DNA of 64,000 bases, taken from the NCBI RefSeq assembly GCF_020181655.1, contig NZ_CP084032.1:558001-622000 (forward strand), in the 5' to 3' direction. The first letter of the stretch is position 1; every line of letters starts with the position of its first letter. Source of the stretch: Pectobacterium colocasium (lineage in GTDB: Bacteria > Pseudomonadota > Gammaproteobacteria > Enterobacterales > Enterobacteriaceae). The translations under genes and the position numbers were made by a program. Shown piece by piece: positions 37,938 to 47,593 of this stretch. The notes under the pieces were generated by a model. That model was given only the letters and a program-made list of their open reading frames with translations, had not been told where the DNA came from and made no database searches.

Positions 37938-38168
37938 CGAAATAGATTAGGGTGTCAGTATAATTATTTTATCACGCGATTATTTGGTGCTATGGGTTTG
38001 TCGTTTTTTCTATAATAATCACTGTTGGTAAAGTGGGTTATTCTTTGAAGTAAATGGCTGTTTTTAACTAAATAATTATATTGCCCCTGATTACTGTAAT
38101 CACATAATGAAGAATAAACGCATCATTATCGCTGTTAAATACAGTGTGGTGCTAAGGGAAGGTTTATT

Positions 38169-39323
38169 ATGATTGACCCTAATAAGCTCATCGAGTTTCT
38201 TGCTCAACGTGGCGTGCATTTTTTCAGTGGCGTCCCTGATTCATTATTAAAGGCATTTTGTCTGGCGATTGAAAGTAATCATAGCGGGCTTGCACACCGT
38301 ATCGCGAGTAATGAAGGTTGCGCGGTAGGGATGGCGATAGGCCATTATCTGTCGACGCGAACGTTGCCCGTGGTCTATATGCAAAATTCAGGATTGGGCA
38401 ATGCGATCAACCCCCTCTGTTCTCTGGCTACGCCAGATGTTTATGGTATTCCGCTGTTACTCATTATTGGCTGGCGTGGTGAAGTCGATGAGAGTGGTAA
38501 GCAGCAGCACGATGAACCGCAGCATGTCATGCAGGGGCGAGTCACGTTGGCTCAGCTCAATGTGCTTGATATTCCGCATCTCGTTCTGGATAGCCATAAC
38601 CCGCCTCGGTGGGATGATATTCAGGCTTTGCTCCAGCGTGCGCATGACGAACATCGTCCAGTGGCGCTGGTGGTGAGAAAAAATACTTTCTCTTCGCTAG
38701 CGGCATCCGCCAAGGCCGCTGCTGAACCGACGCTGATGCGGCGGGAAGCTATCGTTGCCGCATGCCTGAACGTGCTGCCCTCTCATCTTCCTATCGTCAG
38801 CACGACGGGCATGTTGTCCCGCGAGCTCTATGAATTGCGTGAGCAGCGGGGAGAAGGGCATCAGCAAGATTTTCTGACCGTCGGCGGAATGGGGCTGGCC
38901 AGCCAGATCGCTTTGGGTCTGTGTGATGCGCAGCCGCAGCGGAAAGTCGTTTGTCTGGATGGGGATGGGGCGCTGCTGATGCACATGGGGGGGCTGACGA
39001 ATACTGCTCAGGCCAGCAACCTGATACACATCGTCATCAATAACGGCGCTCATGACTCGGTGGGCGGGCAGCCCACGGCGGCGTCCCGCTTACCGCTGGC
39101 ACCTATCGCTGCTGCCAGCGGCTATGGGGAAACCTATTACGTTGAGACAGAAGAAGCCCTGCAGGCTGCCTTGCAACAGGCGCTCGTGGCGCAACGTAGC
39201 CAATTCATTGAGGTGCGATGCGGTGTTGGCCATCGCAGCGATCTGGGGCGGCCAGCAACATCGCCCGCTCAAAATCGCGATGCATTTATGCAGTTTCTTA
39301 CTGCACCGCCTCAGGCCTCTTGA
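38169..39323 (+). CDS. aepY: Phosphonopyruvate decarboxylase (Ppd)
   Basis: A thiamine-diphosphate enzyme of 384 residues that decarboxylates phosphonopyruvate to phosphonoacetaldehyde. The N-terminal pyrimidine-binding part has FFSGVPDSLLKAF and the catalytic Glu region RIASNEGCAVGMAIG. The C-terminal diphosphate-binding part has VCLDGDGALLMHMGG then VINNGAHDSVGGQPT, the GDG-NN motif. The HDSVGGQPT ending is characteristic of Ppd. It follows PepM after 231 bp of AT-rich DNA, which may hold an internal promoter. Confidence 0.93.
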   Translation: MIDPNKLIEFLAQRGVHFFSGVPDSLLKAFCLAIESNHSGLAHRIASNEGCAVGMAIGHYLSTRTLPVVYMQNSGLGNAINPLCSLATPDVYGIPLLLIIGWRGEVDESGKQQHDEPQHVMQGRVTLAQLNVLDIPHLVLDSHNPPRWDDIQALLQRAHDEHRPVALVVRKNTFSSLAASAKAAAEPTLMRREAIVAACLNVLPSHLPIVSTTGMLSRELYELREQRGEGHQQDFLTVGGMGLASQIALGLCDAQPQRKVVCLDGDGALLMHMGGLTNTAQASNLIHIVINNGAHDSVGGQPTAASRLPLAPIAAASGYGETYYVETEEALQAALQQALVAQRSQFIEVRCGVGHRSDLGRPATSPAQNRDAFMQFLTAPPQAS

Positions 39324-39376
39324 TGGACGGCAATACCCGGAGTATTGCCCACCCCTTAGCGACAAGGATTGCCGAT

Positions 39377-40270
39377 ATGACTCATTCTGTTTCTTTAGTT
39401 GGCGTTGGTGTATTAGGAAAAGCTATCTCGCTCAGACTATTACAGCGTCATTTCCCACTCAGCGTGTTTAACCGGACTAACCGGAAAGCGAACGATATCG
39501 CCGCCGAAGGCGCTCAAGCCGTCCCTGAACTGCACCAGTTATTCACGCAGGAAAAACAAATTGTGCTCATCTGCCTGAAAGATGCAGAGGCGATACGTGA
39601 TGTTTTTCAGTCTGAGGCGGTTATACAGAAGCTGACTCGCTATCGTCCTTTGTTACTCAATATCAGCACGATAGGGCCGGAAGAGAGCCGCTGGATGGAA
39701 ACTTTTTTTCGCCAGCATGGCGCGCATTATGTGGAATGTCCGGTATCGGGCGGACCGGAGGGGGCGCGGCAGGGTAAATTGGCCGCCTGGGTCGGGCCTT
39801 GTGTGGATGATTTCGCCAACGCGGTTAACGACGTCATCTCCAGTCTGTCGGATCACTATGTGCTGATGGAGAGCAACCACAGCGCACAGACCATGAAGGT
39901 GATTAATAACTATTGCGAGGCGGTGCATCTGCTGGTCGCGGCGGAAGCGTTATTGCTGGCGGAAGCGCACGACATCGCCCCTGATGTGCTGGCAAAGGCA
40001 CTGACGCTGGGGCGCGGTCGTTCGACCTATATGGAAGTCATGCTGGATCGCTATTTGAACCCGCGTGAAACCGTGTCAGTACCGTTATCTATCCGCCTGA
40101 AAGATCTCGATCTGGCACAAATGCTTTTCCGGCGTTCTCCGATCCAAAGCGAATTCTTTGATACGGCGCGCCAGCTCTATCAAAACACGGCGGATCTCTC
40201 GGCTGAGCCTCAGGATCAAACCGCCTGTTTTTCTTATCTCTCACGGACTTTGCCAGTGGGGAGGGAGTAG
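39377..40270 (+). CDS. Beta-hydroxyacid dehydrogenase-like reductase
   Basis: A 297-residue NAD(P)-dependent enzyme of the 3-hydroxyisobutyrate/6-phosphogluconate dehydrogenase family. It has the Rossmann motif VSLVGVGVLGKAI at the N-terminus, the substrate-binding VSGGPEGARQGKLAAWVG near 120, and the catalytic Lys region QTMKVINNYCEAVH. I chose the ATG at 39377, with AAGGA nine bases before. It is placed directly after Ppd, so reduction of phosphonoacetaldehyde to 2-hydroxyethylphosphonate is a good guess. The usual enzyme for that step is an iron-dependent alcohol dehydrogenase, so this would be a different solution. Confidence 0.8.
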   Translation: MTHSVSLVGVGVLGKAISLRLLQRHFPLSVFNRTNRKANDIAAEGAQAVPELHQLFTQEKQIVLICLKDAEAIRDVFQSEAVIQKLTRYRPLLLNISTIGPEESRWMETFFRQHGAHYVECPVSGGPEGARQGKLAAWVGPCVDDFANAVNDVISSLSDHYVLMESNHSAQTMKVINNYCEAVHLLVAAEALLLAEAHDIAPDVLAKALTLGRGRSTYMEVMLDRYLNPRETVSVPLSIRLKDLDLAQMLFRRSPIQSEFFDTARQLYQNTADLSAEPQDQTACFSYLSRTLPVGRE

Positions 40271-40714
40271 ATGTCAGAGCTAACACAGCGACAACGTTGG
40301 ATGTCCATTCTTGCTCACAGCGATCCGAGCGCTCTGGAAAAACACTGGGGCGCATTGAATTACCCAACGGATTACCAGCTATTACGCCCGACGCAAATTG
40401 GTTTGATCCAGCTACAGGGAAGAATGGAGGTCGATGGCCCGCGTTTTATTGTGGGGGATATGACGGTGACTCGCGCGGCGATACAACTGGAGGACGGAAC
40501 GTGCGGTTACAGCTATATCGCGGGCAGAAACAAACCGCATGCCGAGCTTTGTGCCTGGATCGATGCGCTCCTGCAAACCCGATCCTATTTCCATGAAATA
40601 TGGGAGCGCATCATCACACCGTTAGCCGATCAGCAGCGTGCGCATCGGGAACAGCAGCAGCATGAAGTGGCTGCCAGCCGGGTAAATTTCTTTACTTTGG
40701 TCAGGGGGGAATGA
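40271..40714 (+). CDS. phnG: C-P lyase subunit PhnG
   Basis: A 147-residue subunit of the PhnGHIJ core complex, which couples phosphonates to the ribose of ATP and prepares them for C-P bond cleavage. The sequence RWMSILAHSDPSALEKHW and the central region RFIVGDMTVTRAAIQL with GYSYIAGRNKPHAELCAWID are characteristic of PhnG. The ATG directly follows the preceding stop, showing tight coupling to the dehydrogenase gene. Confidence 0.93.
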   Translation: MSELTQRQRWMSILAHSDPSALEKHWGALNYPTDYQLLRPTQIGLIQLQGRMEVDGPRFIVGDMTVTRAAIQLEDGTCGYSYIAGRNKPHAELCAWIDALLQTRSYFHEIWERIITPLADQQRAHREQQQHEVAASRVNFFTLVRGE

Positions 40715-40720
40715 TTTGTC

Positions 40721-41302
40721 ATGACAACGATGACGGGCTTCGCCCACCCCGTATTTGGCACACAGCTCTGCTTTCGCAAAATCGTGAAGGCCATGAGCGA
40801 GCCGGGTTCTCTGGTCACGGTTCCGAATGTCTCCGGCCTGGAATCGATATCGTCTGCCACGGCAGCCACGCTGCTTACGCTGACCAGCCACACGACGCCA
40901 CTGTTTATCGATCCCCGGATTGGTAACCCGCTGTTGCTACGCACGCTTTGCCTGCATACGAACGTGCCGATCGCCACGACGTTTGAAGATGCCTACTTTG
41001 TGCTGCTGAGCGGAAACGCTTTTTCTTATGACCTGATGGCGCTCTCTTGCGGCAGTGAAGTCGAACCCGAAAAATCCACCACCGTTATTTTAGAAGTGGA
41101 AGGCATGCATGACGGGCCTTGTTTAAAACTGACCGGGCCGGGCATCAAGACACATCGCATTATTTCTCCCCGTCTGCCCGCGAGTGTCAGGAATTACCTG
41201 TGCAATCGCCCCCATGCCTTCCCTACAGGATTGGATTTTCTTTTTACCTCTGGGAAAAAGCTCTTTGCCATCCCCAGAAGTACCCACGTGGAGGAATGCT
41301 AA
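40721..41302 (+). CDS. phnH: C-P lyase subunit PhnH
   Basis: A 193-residue subunit with the PhnH start FAHPVFGTQLCFRKIVKAMS (GxQxxFRxxxxAMS) and the conserved end HPRG-like region, here RLPASVRNYLCNRPHAFPTG then FTSGKKLFAIPRSTHVE. It joins PhnG, PhnI and PhnJ in the core complex. It starts six bases after phnG and its stop overlaps the phnI start by one base. Confidence 0.93.
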   Translation: MTTMTGFAHPVFGTQLCFRKIVKAMSEPGSLVTVPNVSGLESISSATAATLLTLTSHTTPLFIDPRIGNPLLLRTLCLHTNVPIATTFEDAYFVLLSGNAFSYDLMALSCGSEVEPEKSTTVILEVEGMHDGPCLKLTGPGIKTHRIISPRLPASVRNYLCNRPHAFPTGLDFLFTSGKKLFAIPRSTHVEEC

Positions 41303-42405
41303 TGTACGTTGCCGTTAAAGGTGGGGAAAAGGCCATTGAGGCCGCTCACCAGCTACAAGCCTGCCGCCGCCGCGGGTGTACGGATATTCCAGAATTAGAC
41401 TGTTCCCAAATAGAACAGCAGCTTAATTTGGCCGTCGATCGCGTTATGACCGAAGGCAATATTTACGACCGTCAGCTCGCCGCGCTGGCCATCAAACAGG
41501 CCAGTGGCGATCTAGTGGAAAGTATCTTTCTCTTACGAGCCTACCGTTCCACGCTGCCACGCTGGGGAATCAGTCAGCCGCTTAATACCGCGGATATGCG
41601 TCTTGAACGCCGTGTTTCGGCCATTTTCAAAGATTTGCCGGGTGGGCAGTTACTCGGCCCGACCTACGACTATACCCACCGCTTGCTGGATTTCTCGCTG
41701 CTGGCTGACGGTGAGGAACCTGTCGCACCACTGCCTGATGCCGCTGATGAGCATGAAGCGATTCCTGACCACATTGCTCACGCGTTTCAGTTCCTTTCTC
41801 AACAACACTTTGTCCCTGAGCGGCATATCGGCGACGACAGCGATCCGCCGGACATTACGATGGAGCCGCCGAGTTACCCCGGCACGCGTGCGGCGCGTCT
41901 TCAGCAGCTGTTTCGCGGCGACGAGGGGTTTCTTCTCTCGCTCGGGTATTCCACCCAGCGCGGTTATGGCCGCAACCACCCGTTTGTCGGCGAGATCCGC
42001 ACGGGATACATCACCGTCAGCATCGTCGCCGAAGAGGTGGGTTTTGCCATCGATATTGGCGAGATCTTGCTGACCGAATGCGAAACCGTGAACGGCTTTG
42101 TGAAACCTGCCAACGACGCGCCGCATTTTACCCGTGGCTACGGACTGGCATTCGGCCGTGCGGAACGTAAGGCCATCACCGTGGCATTAGCCGATCGCGC
42201 GCTTCAGTCCGACGATTATCAAGAGGAAATTCGCGGTCCGGCTCAGGATGAGGAATTTGTCCTTTCTCATGCCGACAATGTGGAGGCGGCGGGGTTTGTC
42301 TCGCATCTGAAGCTGCCGCATTACGTCGATTTTCAGTCAGAGCTGGAGCTATTAAAACGACTACGTGAGGAATACCTCGCTTCTGTGCCAAGGAGTAACG
42401 CGTGA
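41302..42405 (+). CDS. phnI: C-P lyase subunit PhnI
   Basis: A 367-residue subunit starting MYVAVKGGEKAIEAAHQL, the usual PhnI start. With the other core subunits it replaces the adenine of ATP by the phosphonate. GGAGG lies before the ATG, which I prefer to an upstream in-frame start inside phnH. Conserved blocks such as MTEGNIYDRQLAALAIKQA and GYSTQRGYGRNHPFVGEIR are intact. Confidence 0.94.
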   Translation: MYVAVKGGEKAIEAAHQLQACRRRGCTDIPELDCSQIEQQLNLAVDRVMTEGNIYDRQLAALAIKQASGDLVESIFLLRAYRSTLPRWGISQPLNTADMRLERRVSAIFKDLPGGQLLGPTYDYTHRLLDFSLLADGEEPVAPLPDAADEHEAIPDHIAHAFQFLSQQHFVPERHIGDDSDPPDITMEPPSYPGTRAARLQQLFRGDEGFLLSLGYSTQRGYGRNHPFVGEIRTGYITVSIVAEEVGFAIDIGEILLTECETVNGFVKPANDAPHFTRGYGLAFGRAERKAITVALADRALQSDDYQEEIRGPAQDEEFVLSHADNVEAAGFVSHLKLPHYVDFQSELELLKRLREEYLASVPRSNA

Positions 42406-43331
42406 TGGGTCAGACAACGATCTCCCGCCAGAAAGGCAGCAAGCCGGAAACGGCATACAACGATTCAGACACGGAATACAACGGTTCGGAAACGGAATAC
42501 AACTATGCCTATCTGGATGAAAGCACGAAGGGAATGATACGACGCGCGATCCTGAAAGCGATCGCCATTCCTGGGCATCAGGTGCCGTTCGGCAGCCGGG
42601 AAATGCCCATGCCCTACGGCTGGGGCACTGGCGGTATTCAAATCACCGCCAGTATCATCGGGCCGGACGATACGCTCAAGGTGATCGATCAGGGCTCGGA
42701 TGACACCACCAATGCGGTGTCGATTCGTCGTTTTTTCCGCAAAGTGGCCAATGTACCAACCACGGAGAAAACCAGCGAAGCGACGCTGATTCAAACACGA
42801 CACCGCATTCCTGAAACGCCGCTTAAAGAAGATCAGATCCTGGTGTTTCAGGTGCCGATCCCTGAACCGCTACGCTTTATTGAACCGCGCGAAACTGAGA
42901 CGTGCAAGATGCATGCGTTGGAAGAATACGGCGTGATGCAGGTGAAGCTCTATGAAGACATTGCACGCTTTGGACACATCGCCACGACCTACGCTTATCC
43001 GGTGAAGGTCAACCACCGTTATGTCATGGATCCATCGCCCATCCCGAAATTCGACAACCCGAAGATGGATAGGATGCCCGCCCTGCAACTGTTTGGCGCG
43101 GGACGCGAGAAGCGGGTCTATGCCGTTCCGCCCTATACCGTGGTGGAAAGCCTCGATTTCGACGATCACCCCTTCACAATACAACAGTGGGACAAGCCGT
43201 GTGAACTGTGTGGCGCACGCGACAGCTTCCTTGATGAAGTGGTGATGGATGATGACGGCACCCGCATGTTCGTCTGCTCCGACACCGATTATTGCCAGCA
43301 GCGCCAGAACCAAGGAGGAGAAACGTCATGA
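42402..43331 (+). CDS. phnJ: C-P lyase radical SAM subunit PhnJ
   Basis: The radical S-adenosylmethionine enzyme that breaks the carbon-phosphorus bond, 309 residues. The four cluster/active-site cysteines are in the family pattern C-x2-C-x21-C-x5-C (CELC, then FVCSDTDYC). Also present is MPMPYGWGTGGIQITASIIG. The first 35 residues are longer than in E. coli PhnJ and contain a small imperfect repeat (YNDSDTEYNGSETEYN). The GTG at 42402 has AAGGAG six bases upstream; the ATG at 42405 is an alternative. The stop overlaps phnK. Confidence 0.94.
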   Translation: MMGQTTISRQKGSKPETAYNDSDTEYNGSETEYNYAYLDESTKGMIRRAILKAIAIPGHQVPFGSREMPMPYGWGTGGIQITASIIGPDDTLKVIDQGSDDTTNAVSIRRFFRKVANVPTTEKTSEATLIQTRHRIPETPLKEDQILVFQVPIPEPLRFIEPRETETCKMHALEEYGVMQVKLYEDIARFGHIATTYAYPVKVNHRYVMDPSPIPKFDNPKMDRMPALQLFGAGREKRVYAVPPYTVVESLDFDDHPFTIQQWDKPCELCGARDSFLDEVVMDDDGTRMFVCSDTDYCQQRQNQGGETS

Positions 43332-44116
43332 CGATAGAACATCATGCATCCGATACCCCTTTGCTGGATGTGCGGCACCTCACGCACCTGTATGCGCCGG
43401 AGAAAGGCTTCCGCGATGTGTCATTTCAGCTGTGGCCGGGAGAAGTTCTCGGGATTGTCGGCGAGTCGGGGTCAGGAAAGACGACGCTGCTAAATGCGAT
43501 CTCCGCACGGCTGGTCCCGCAGGATGGTGAGGTGATCTACCGTAATGCCGAGCAGCAGTCGCTCTCGATCTATGACATCAGCGAACGGCAGCGGCGCGCG
43601 CTGGTTCGCACCGAGTGGGGGATCGTCTGGCAGCATCCGCTGGCGGGATTGCGCCCCACGGTGTCTGCGGGCGGTAACATCGGTGAGCGGCTTATGGCGA
43701 TTGGTAATCGGCACTACGGCGATATCCGCAATAAAGCGGCACAGTGGATGGAAAACGTTGAGCTACCCGAAAACCGTCTTGACGATCTACCGACCACGTT
43801 TTCCGGTGGGATGCAGCAACGCCTTCAGATCGCCCGCAATCTGGTGACGGCACCGAGGCTGATCTTTATGGATGAACCCACCGGCGGATTAGATGTATCG
43901 GTACAGGCACGCCTGCTCGATCTGCTCAGGACGCTGGTTGTGGAGATGCAGCTTTCCGTCGTCATCGTGACCCACGATCTCGGGGTTGCCCGTCTGCTGT
44001 CACACCGTTTGCTGGTGATGCAGCGTGGGCGAGTCGTCGAGCAGGGACTGACGGACAGGGTGCTTGACGATCCAAGCCATCCCTACACCCAATTGCTTGT
44101 TTCTTCCATTCTGTAA
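43328..44116 (+). CDS. phnK: C-P lyase ABC-type protein PhnK
   Basis: A 262-residue ATPase of the ABC superfamily that binds the C-P lyase core complex and is not a transporter. It has Walker A GESGSGKTTLLNA, the signature FSGGMQQRLQIARNL and Walker B LIFMDEPTGGLD. The ATG at 43328 overlaps the phnJ stop by four bases. The PhnK-specific segment RALVRTEWGIVWQHPLAGLR is present. Confidence 0.93.
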   Translation: MTIEHHASDTPLLDVRHLTHLYAPEKGFRDVSFQLWPGEVLGIVGESGSGKTTLLNAISARLVPQDGEVIYRNAEQQSLSIYDISERQRRALVRTEWGIVWQHPLAGLRPTVSAGGNIGERLMAIGNRHYGDIRNKAAQWMENVELPENRLDDLPTTFSGGMQQRLQIARNLVTAPRLIFMDEPTGGLDVSVQARLLDLLRTLVVEMQLSVVIVTHDLGVARLLSHRLLVMQRGRVVEQGLTDRVLDDPSHPYTQLLVSSIL

Positions 44117-44137
44117 ATCCAGACAAAAGGACGCTTG

Positions 44138-44899
44138 ATGGATACGCAATTACGCATCGAGAACGTTGATAAAACGTTCGTGTTATATAACCAGCAGGGT
44201 ACACGGTTGCCGGTTTTCCACGATGTCAGTCTGTCCGTGAAAAGCGGTGAATGCGTGGCGCTGCACGGGCATTCAGGCAGTGGGAAATCCACGCTGCTGC
44301 GCTCCCTGTACGGCAATTATCAGCCTGACGGCGGCCATATCTGGGTACGCCATCGTGAGCGCTGGGTCGATATCGTTAACGCCGATGCCCGTCATGTACT
44401 GGAGATCCGTCGTGAAACCGTGGGCTGGGTAAGCCAGTTTCTGCGTGTCATCCCGCGTATTAGCACGCTGAACGTGGTCATCCAGCCGTTACTGGAACGC
44501 GGGATGTCCCGTCAGGAAAGCGAGATTCGCGCCGGTGAACTGCTGACGCATCTGAACGTCCCCGAGCGGCTCTGGTCGCTTGCGCCCGCTACCTTTTCCG
44601 GCGGTGAACAGCAGCGCATCAATATTGCCCGCGGGTTTATTGGCGATTACCCGATTCTATTGTTAGATGAACCGACAGCGTCGCTGGATGCCAAAAACCG
44701 ACTGGCTGTCACTCAACTCATCCACACTGCGAAAGGAAAGGGATGTGCCATTGTTGGCATCTTTCACGATGATGAAGTGCGTCAGGAGGTCGCCGATCGC
44801 TTCTATACCCTGTCAGTGAACGCCATGTCAGTGAATGCAATGTCCGTGAACACGCAGCCGCTGGCTTCCAACACTCAGGAGACCGCAAATGATCATTAA
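44138..44899 (+). CDS. phnL: C-P lyase ABC-type protein PhnL
   Basis: The second ABC-superfamily ATPase of the C-P lyase set, 253 residues. It has Walker [17 protein letters not shown], the signature [15 protein letters not shown] and Walker [13 protein letters not shown]. The C-terminus carries three near-identical steps, [15 protein letters not shown], encoded by a short DNA repeat. The stop lies 11 bases inside phnM. Confidence 0.93.
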   Translation: MDTQLRIENVDKTFVLYNQQGTRLPVFHDVSLSVKSGECVALHGHSGSGKSTLLRSLYGNYQPDGGHIWVRHRERWVDIVNADARHVLEIRRETVGWVSQFLRVIPRISTLNVVIQPLLERGMSRQESEIRAGELLTHLNVPERLWSLAPATFSGGEQQRINIARGFIGDYPILLLDEPTASLDAKNRLAVTQLIHTAKGKGCAIVGIFHDDEVRQEVADRFYTLSVNAMSVNAMSVNTQPLASNTQETANDH

Positions 44900-46025
44900 T
44901 AACGTCAACATGGTGCTCTCACGGGAAATTATTCATGGCTCATTGGAAGTGCGCAACGGCGTGATTCACCACATCAGCGACAGACCCAGCCGTCATCCCG
45001 GTGCGTTGGATGGCGAACAGGCCTGGCTCCTGCCGGGGCTTGTCGAGCTACATACGGATAATCTTGATAAGTGTTTCACGCCGCGCCCCGGCGTTAACTG
45101 GCCTTCTGAAGCGGCGATGCGCAATCATGACGCGTTGATTATCTCCAGTGGCATCACCACCGTTTTGGATGCCGTTGCGGTAGGAGACGTGCGCGATGGC
45201 GGGCATCGGCTTGAGAACCTGCGGCGTATGACGGATGCGGTATTGCACAGCCAGCAGCATGGCACCAACCGGGCGGATCACCATTTGCATCTGCGCTGCG
45301 AGCTGCCGCATCAGGATACGTTCCCTCTGTTTGAACAACTGGTGGATATCCCGCTGGTCGCGCTCGCGTCATTAATGGATCACTCGCCGGGGCAGCGGCA
45401 ATTTTCTTCCCAGCAAAAATACCATCAGTATTACAAAGGAAAATATCACCTGAATGACGAACAGATGGCCGCGTTTGAGGAAGAGCAACTGGCGGGTTCA
45501 CGCCGCTGGTCGCAGCCTAATCGCGAGGCCATCGTCCGGCTTTGTCACGACAAAGGCATCACGCTGGCCAGCCATGACGATGCGACGCCGGAACATATCA
45601 GCGAAGCCCACCAGCACCGGGTCACGATTGCCGAATTCCCTACCACCGAGATTGCGGCACGGCAGGCCGATGGCGCTGGCATGAACGTACTGATGGGCGC
45701 GCCGAATGTCATTTGCGGCGGCTCGCACTCCGGCAATGTATCGGCACATCATCTGGCGACGCTTGGCGTGCTTCACATCTTGTCTTCGGACTATTATCCG
45801 GCCAGCCTGCTGGAGGCGGCGTTCATGATCGCAGAGGATGAACGCAATGATTATGACCTGCCACGTGCTATCGCGCTGGTGAGCAGCAATCCCGCTCAGG
45901 CGCTGAACTTTGACGATCGCGGCTGCATTGAAGAAGGGCGGCGAGCCGACCTGCTGCTCGTCAAACGGCACGCGCCGCAAATGAAGCTGCTGCGCGTGTG
46001 GCGTCAGGGCGTCCGGGTATTCTGA
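44889..46025 (+). CDS. phnM: RPnTP diphosphohydrolase PhnM
   Basis: A 378-residue amidohydrolase-fold enzyme that removes diphosphate from the ribose-phosphonate triphosphate made by the core complex, giving the PhnJ substrate. [15 protein letters not shown] carries the metal-binding His, [10 protein letters not shown] and [14 protein letters not shown] follow, and [14 protein letters not shown] is near the end. It overlaps phnL by 11 bases. Confidence 0.94.
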   Translation: MIINNVNMVLSREIIHGSLEVRNGVIHHISDRPSRHPGALDGEQAWLLPGLVELHTDNLDKCFTPRPGVNWPSEAAMRNHDALIISSGITTVLDAVAVGDVRDGGHRLENLRRMTDAVLHSQQHGTNRADHHLHLRCELPHQDTFPLFEQLVDIPLVALASLMDHSPGQRQFSSQQKYHQYYKGKYHLNDEQMAAFEEEQLAGSRRWSQPNREAIVRLCHDKGITLASHDDATPEHISEAHQHRVTIAEFPTTEIAARQADGAGMNVLMGAPNVICGGSHSGNVSAHHLATLGVLHILSSDYYPASLLEAAFMIAEDERNDYDLPRAIALVSSNPAQALNFDDRGCIEEGRRADLLLVKRHAPQMKLLRVWRQGVRVF

Positions 46026-46027
46026 TC

Positions 46028-46597
46028 ATGACGAAACTCATCTACCTCATTGGCCCTTCAGGATCAGGCAAAGACAGCCTGCTGCGGGCGATTCGTCAGT
46101 TGGCGTTGCCACACCTGCTGGTGGCGCACCGGTACATTACTCGCCCCGTTGAAATACAAGGCGAGAACCACATTGCGCTCACCCAGGAGGAGTTTGAGAA
46201 CCGTCTGAGGCTTGGACTGTTTGCGCTCAATTGGCAGGCGCACCAGTGCCACTATGGCATCGGGATCGAGATTGATGACTGGCTACAGCGAGGGAATGAC
46301 GTCATCGTGAATGGCTCACGGGCTTACCTGAGTCAGGCGCGTGAGCGCTACGGCAACACGCTGTTTCCGATATGCCTGACTGTTTCTACATCGACATTGC
46401 GAGAGCGGTTATGCGCCAGAGGACGGGAAAGCGAACAGCAAATCGCCACGCGATTGCAGCGGGCGGAAGAAGAACAGAGCCGCTTACAAAGCGACTGTGT
46501 GTTATTGAATAACGACGGCGATCTGCAACGCACGTTATCTGTCTTTCAGTCGATGCTGTCGTTCGACAGCGGCTGTGCGATGCACAGCGAACAATAG
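46028..46597 (+). CDS. phnN: Ribose 1,5-bisphosphokinase PhnN
   Basis: A 189-residue kinase that turns ribose 1,5-bisphosphate from the C-P lyase pathway into PRPP. The P-loop LIGPSGSGKDSLLRAIR is at residues 6-22, and VAHRYITRPVE and NWQAHQCHYGI match the guanylate-kinase-like family. I chose the ATG at 46028, two bases after the phnM stop. Confidence 0.93.
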   Translation: MTKLIYLIGPSGSGKDSLLRAIRQLALPHLLVAHRYITRPVEIQGENHIALTQEEFENRLRLGLFALNWQAHQCHYGIGIEIDDWLQRGNDVIVNGSRAYLSQARERYGNTLFPICLTVSTSTLRERLCARGRESEQQIATRLQRAEEEQSRLQSDCVLLNNDGDLQRTLSVFQSMLSFDSGCAMHSEQ

Positions 46598-46635
46598 GCC
46601 GAGTGGCAAGCGCACTGGAGAGCAGAGGAAAACCG

Positions 46636-47421
46636 ATGGCAGCAAATATGGCAGCAAGTAGTGACGGGATCGTTTTCCACTTTCTGGGAACTGGCGGTGC
46701 GCAGCAGGTTCCCGCCTTTGGCTGTACATGTATGGTTTGCCAACAGGCGCTGCACGATGAAAAAAAACGGCGCCGTGCCTGTTGCGCGGCCATCACGACA
46801 CAAGACCGGATCATCCTGATTGATGCCGGATTGCCCGAGCTGTCGTCGTATCTGCTTCCCTATCCGACTCGGCATATTCTGCTGACCCACTATCACATGG
46901 ACCACGTTCAGGGATTATTTCCCCTGCGCTGGGGCTACGGCGAGCCCATCCCGGTTTTTGGCCCCCCGGATGAAGCGGGCTGCGACGATCTCTTTAAGCA
47001 CCCAGGGATTCTGCATTTCCAACCGCCTCTGACACCTTTCCAGCCTTTCGAACTGGATGGCATCAGGATCACGCCAGTTCCCCTAATCCATTCCAAACTC
47101 ACCTACGGTTACCTCATCCAGACGTCGACGCATACGCTGGCTTACCTGACTGACACCATCGGGCTGCCGTCCGATACCGCCGAATTTCTTGCATCCCACA
47201 CGCTGGACTATGCGGTTGTCGATTGCAGCCACCCTCCCCAAACGACGCCACCGCGCAACCACAATGACATCACCCGCGCGCTGGAGATTTTTACCCAGAT
47301 AACCCCCAAACACCTGTACCTGACCCACATCGGCCACGAACTGGATCGCTGGCTCCAAACGCAAACGCGGCTGCCTGAAAACGTTCATGCCGCGTATGAC
47401 GGGCTGGCGTTGGGGTTGTAG
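46636..47421 (+). CDS. phnP: Phosphoribosyl 1,2-cyclic phosphodiesterase PhnP
   Basis: A 261-residue metallo-beta-lactamase-fold enzyme that opens the cyclic phosphate left by PhnJ. The metal motif is LLTHYHMDHVQG, with CTCMVCQQAL supplying the extra zinc site and YLTHIGHELD at the end. I chose the ATG at 46636, with AGAGGAA seven bases before. No phnO lies between phnN and phnP. It ends the operon. Confidence 0.93.
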   Translation: MAANMAASSDGIVFHFLGTGGAQQVPAFGCTCMVCQQALHDEKKRRRACCAAITTQDRIILIDAGLPELSSYLLPYPTRHILLTHYHMDHVQGLFPLRWGYGEPIPVFGPPDEAGCDDLFKHPGILHFQPPLTPFQPFELDGIRITPVPLIHSKLTYGYLIQTSTHTLAYLTDTIGLPSDTAEFLASHTLDYAVVDCSHPPQTTPPRNHNDITRALEIFTQITPKHLYLTHIGHELDRWLQTQTRLPENVHAAYDGLALGL

Positions 47422-47593
47422 GGATGCGGGATCGTCGGCAAGCGGTTTTAAAGTGAACAGGTAACATAGGTGTGCCATCAATAATGATGGCAGTGTTCTG
47501 TGTTATAGCATGACTCAGCTTGATAGCCGGTGAGGAGCGAAAGGCGGACTCGTCAGCCTTAATGTGAGAGAACGAAATGGCGTCTTGAATGAC

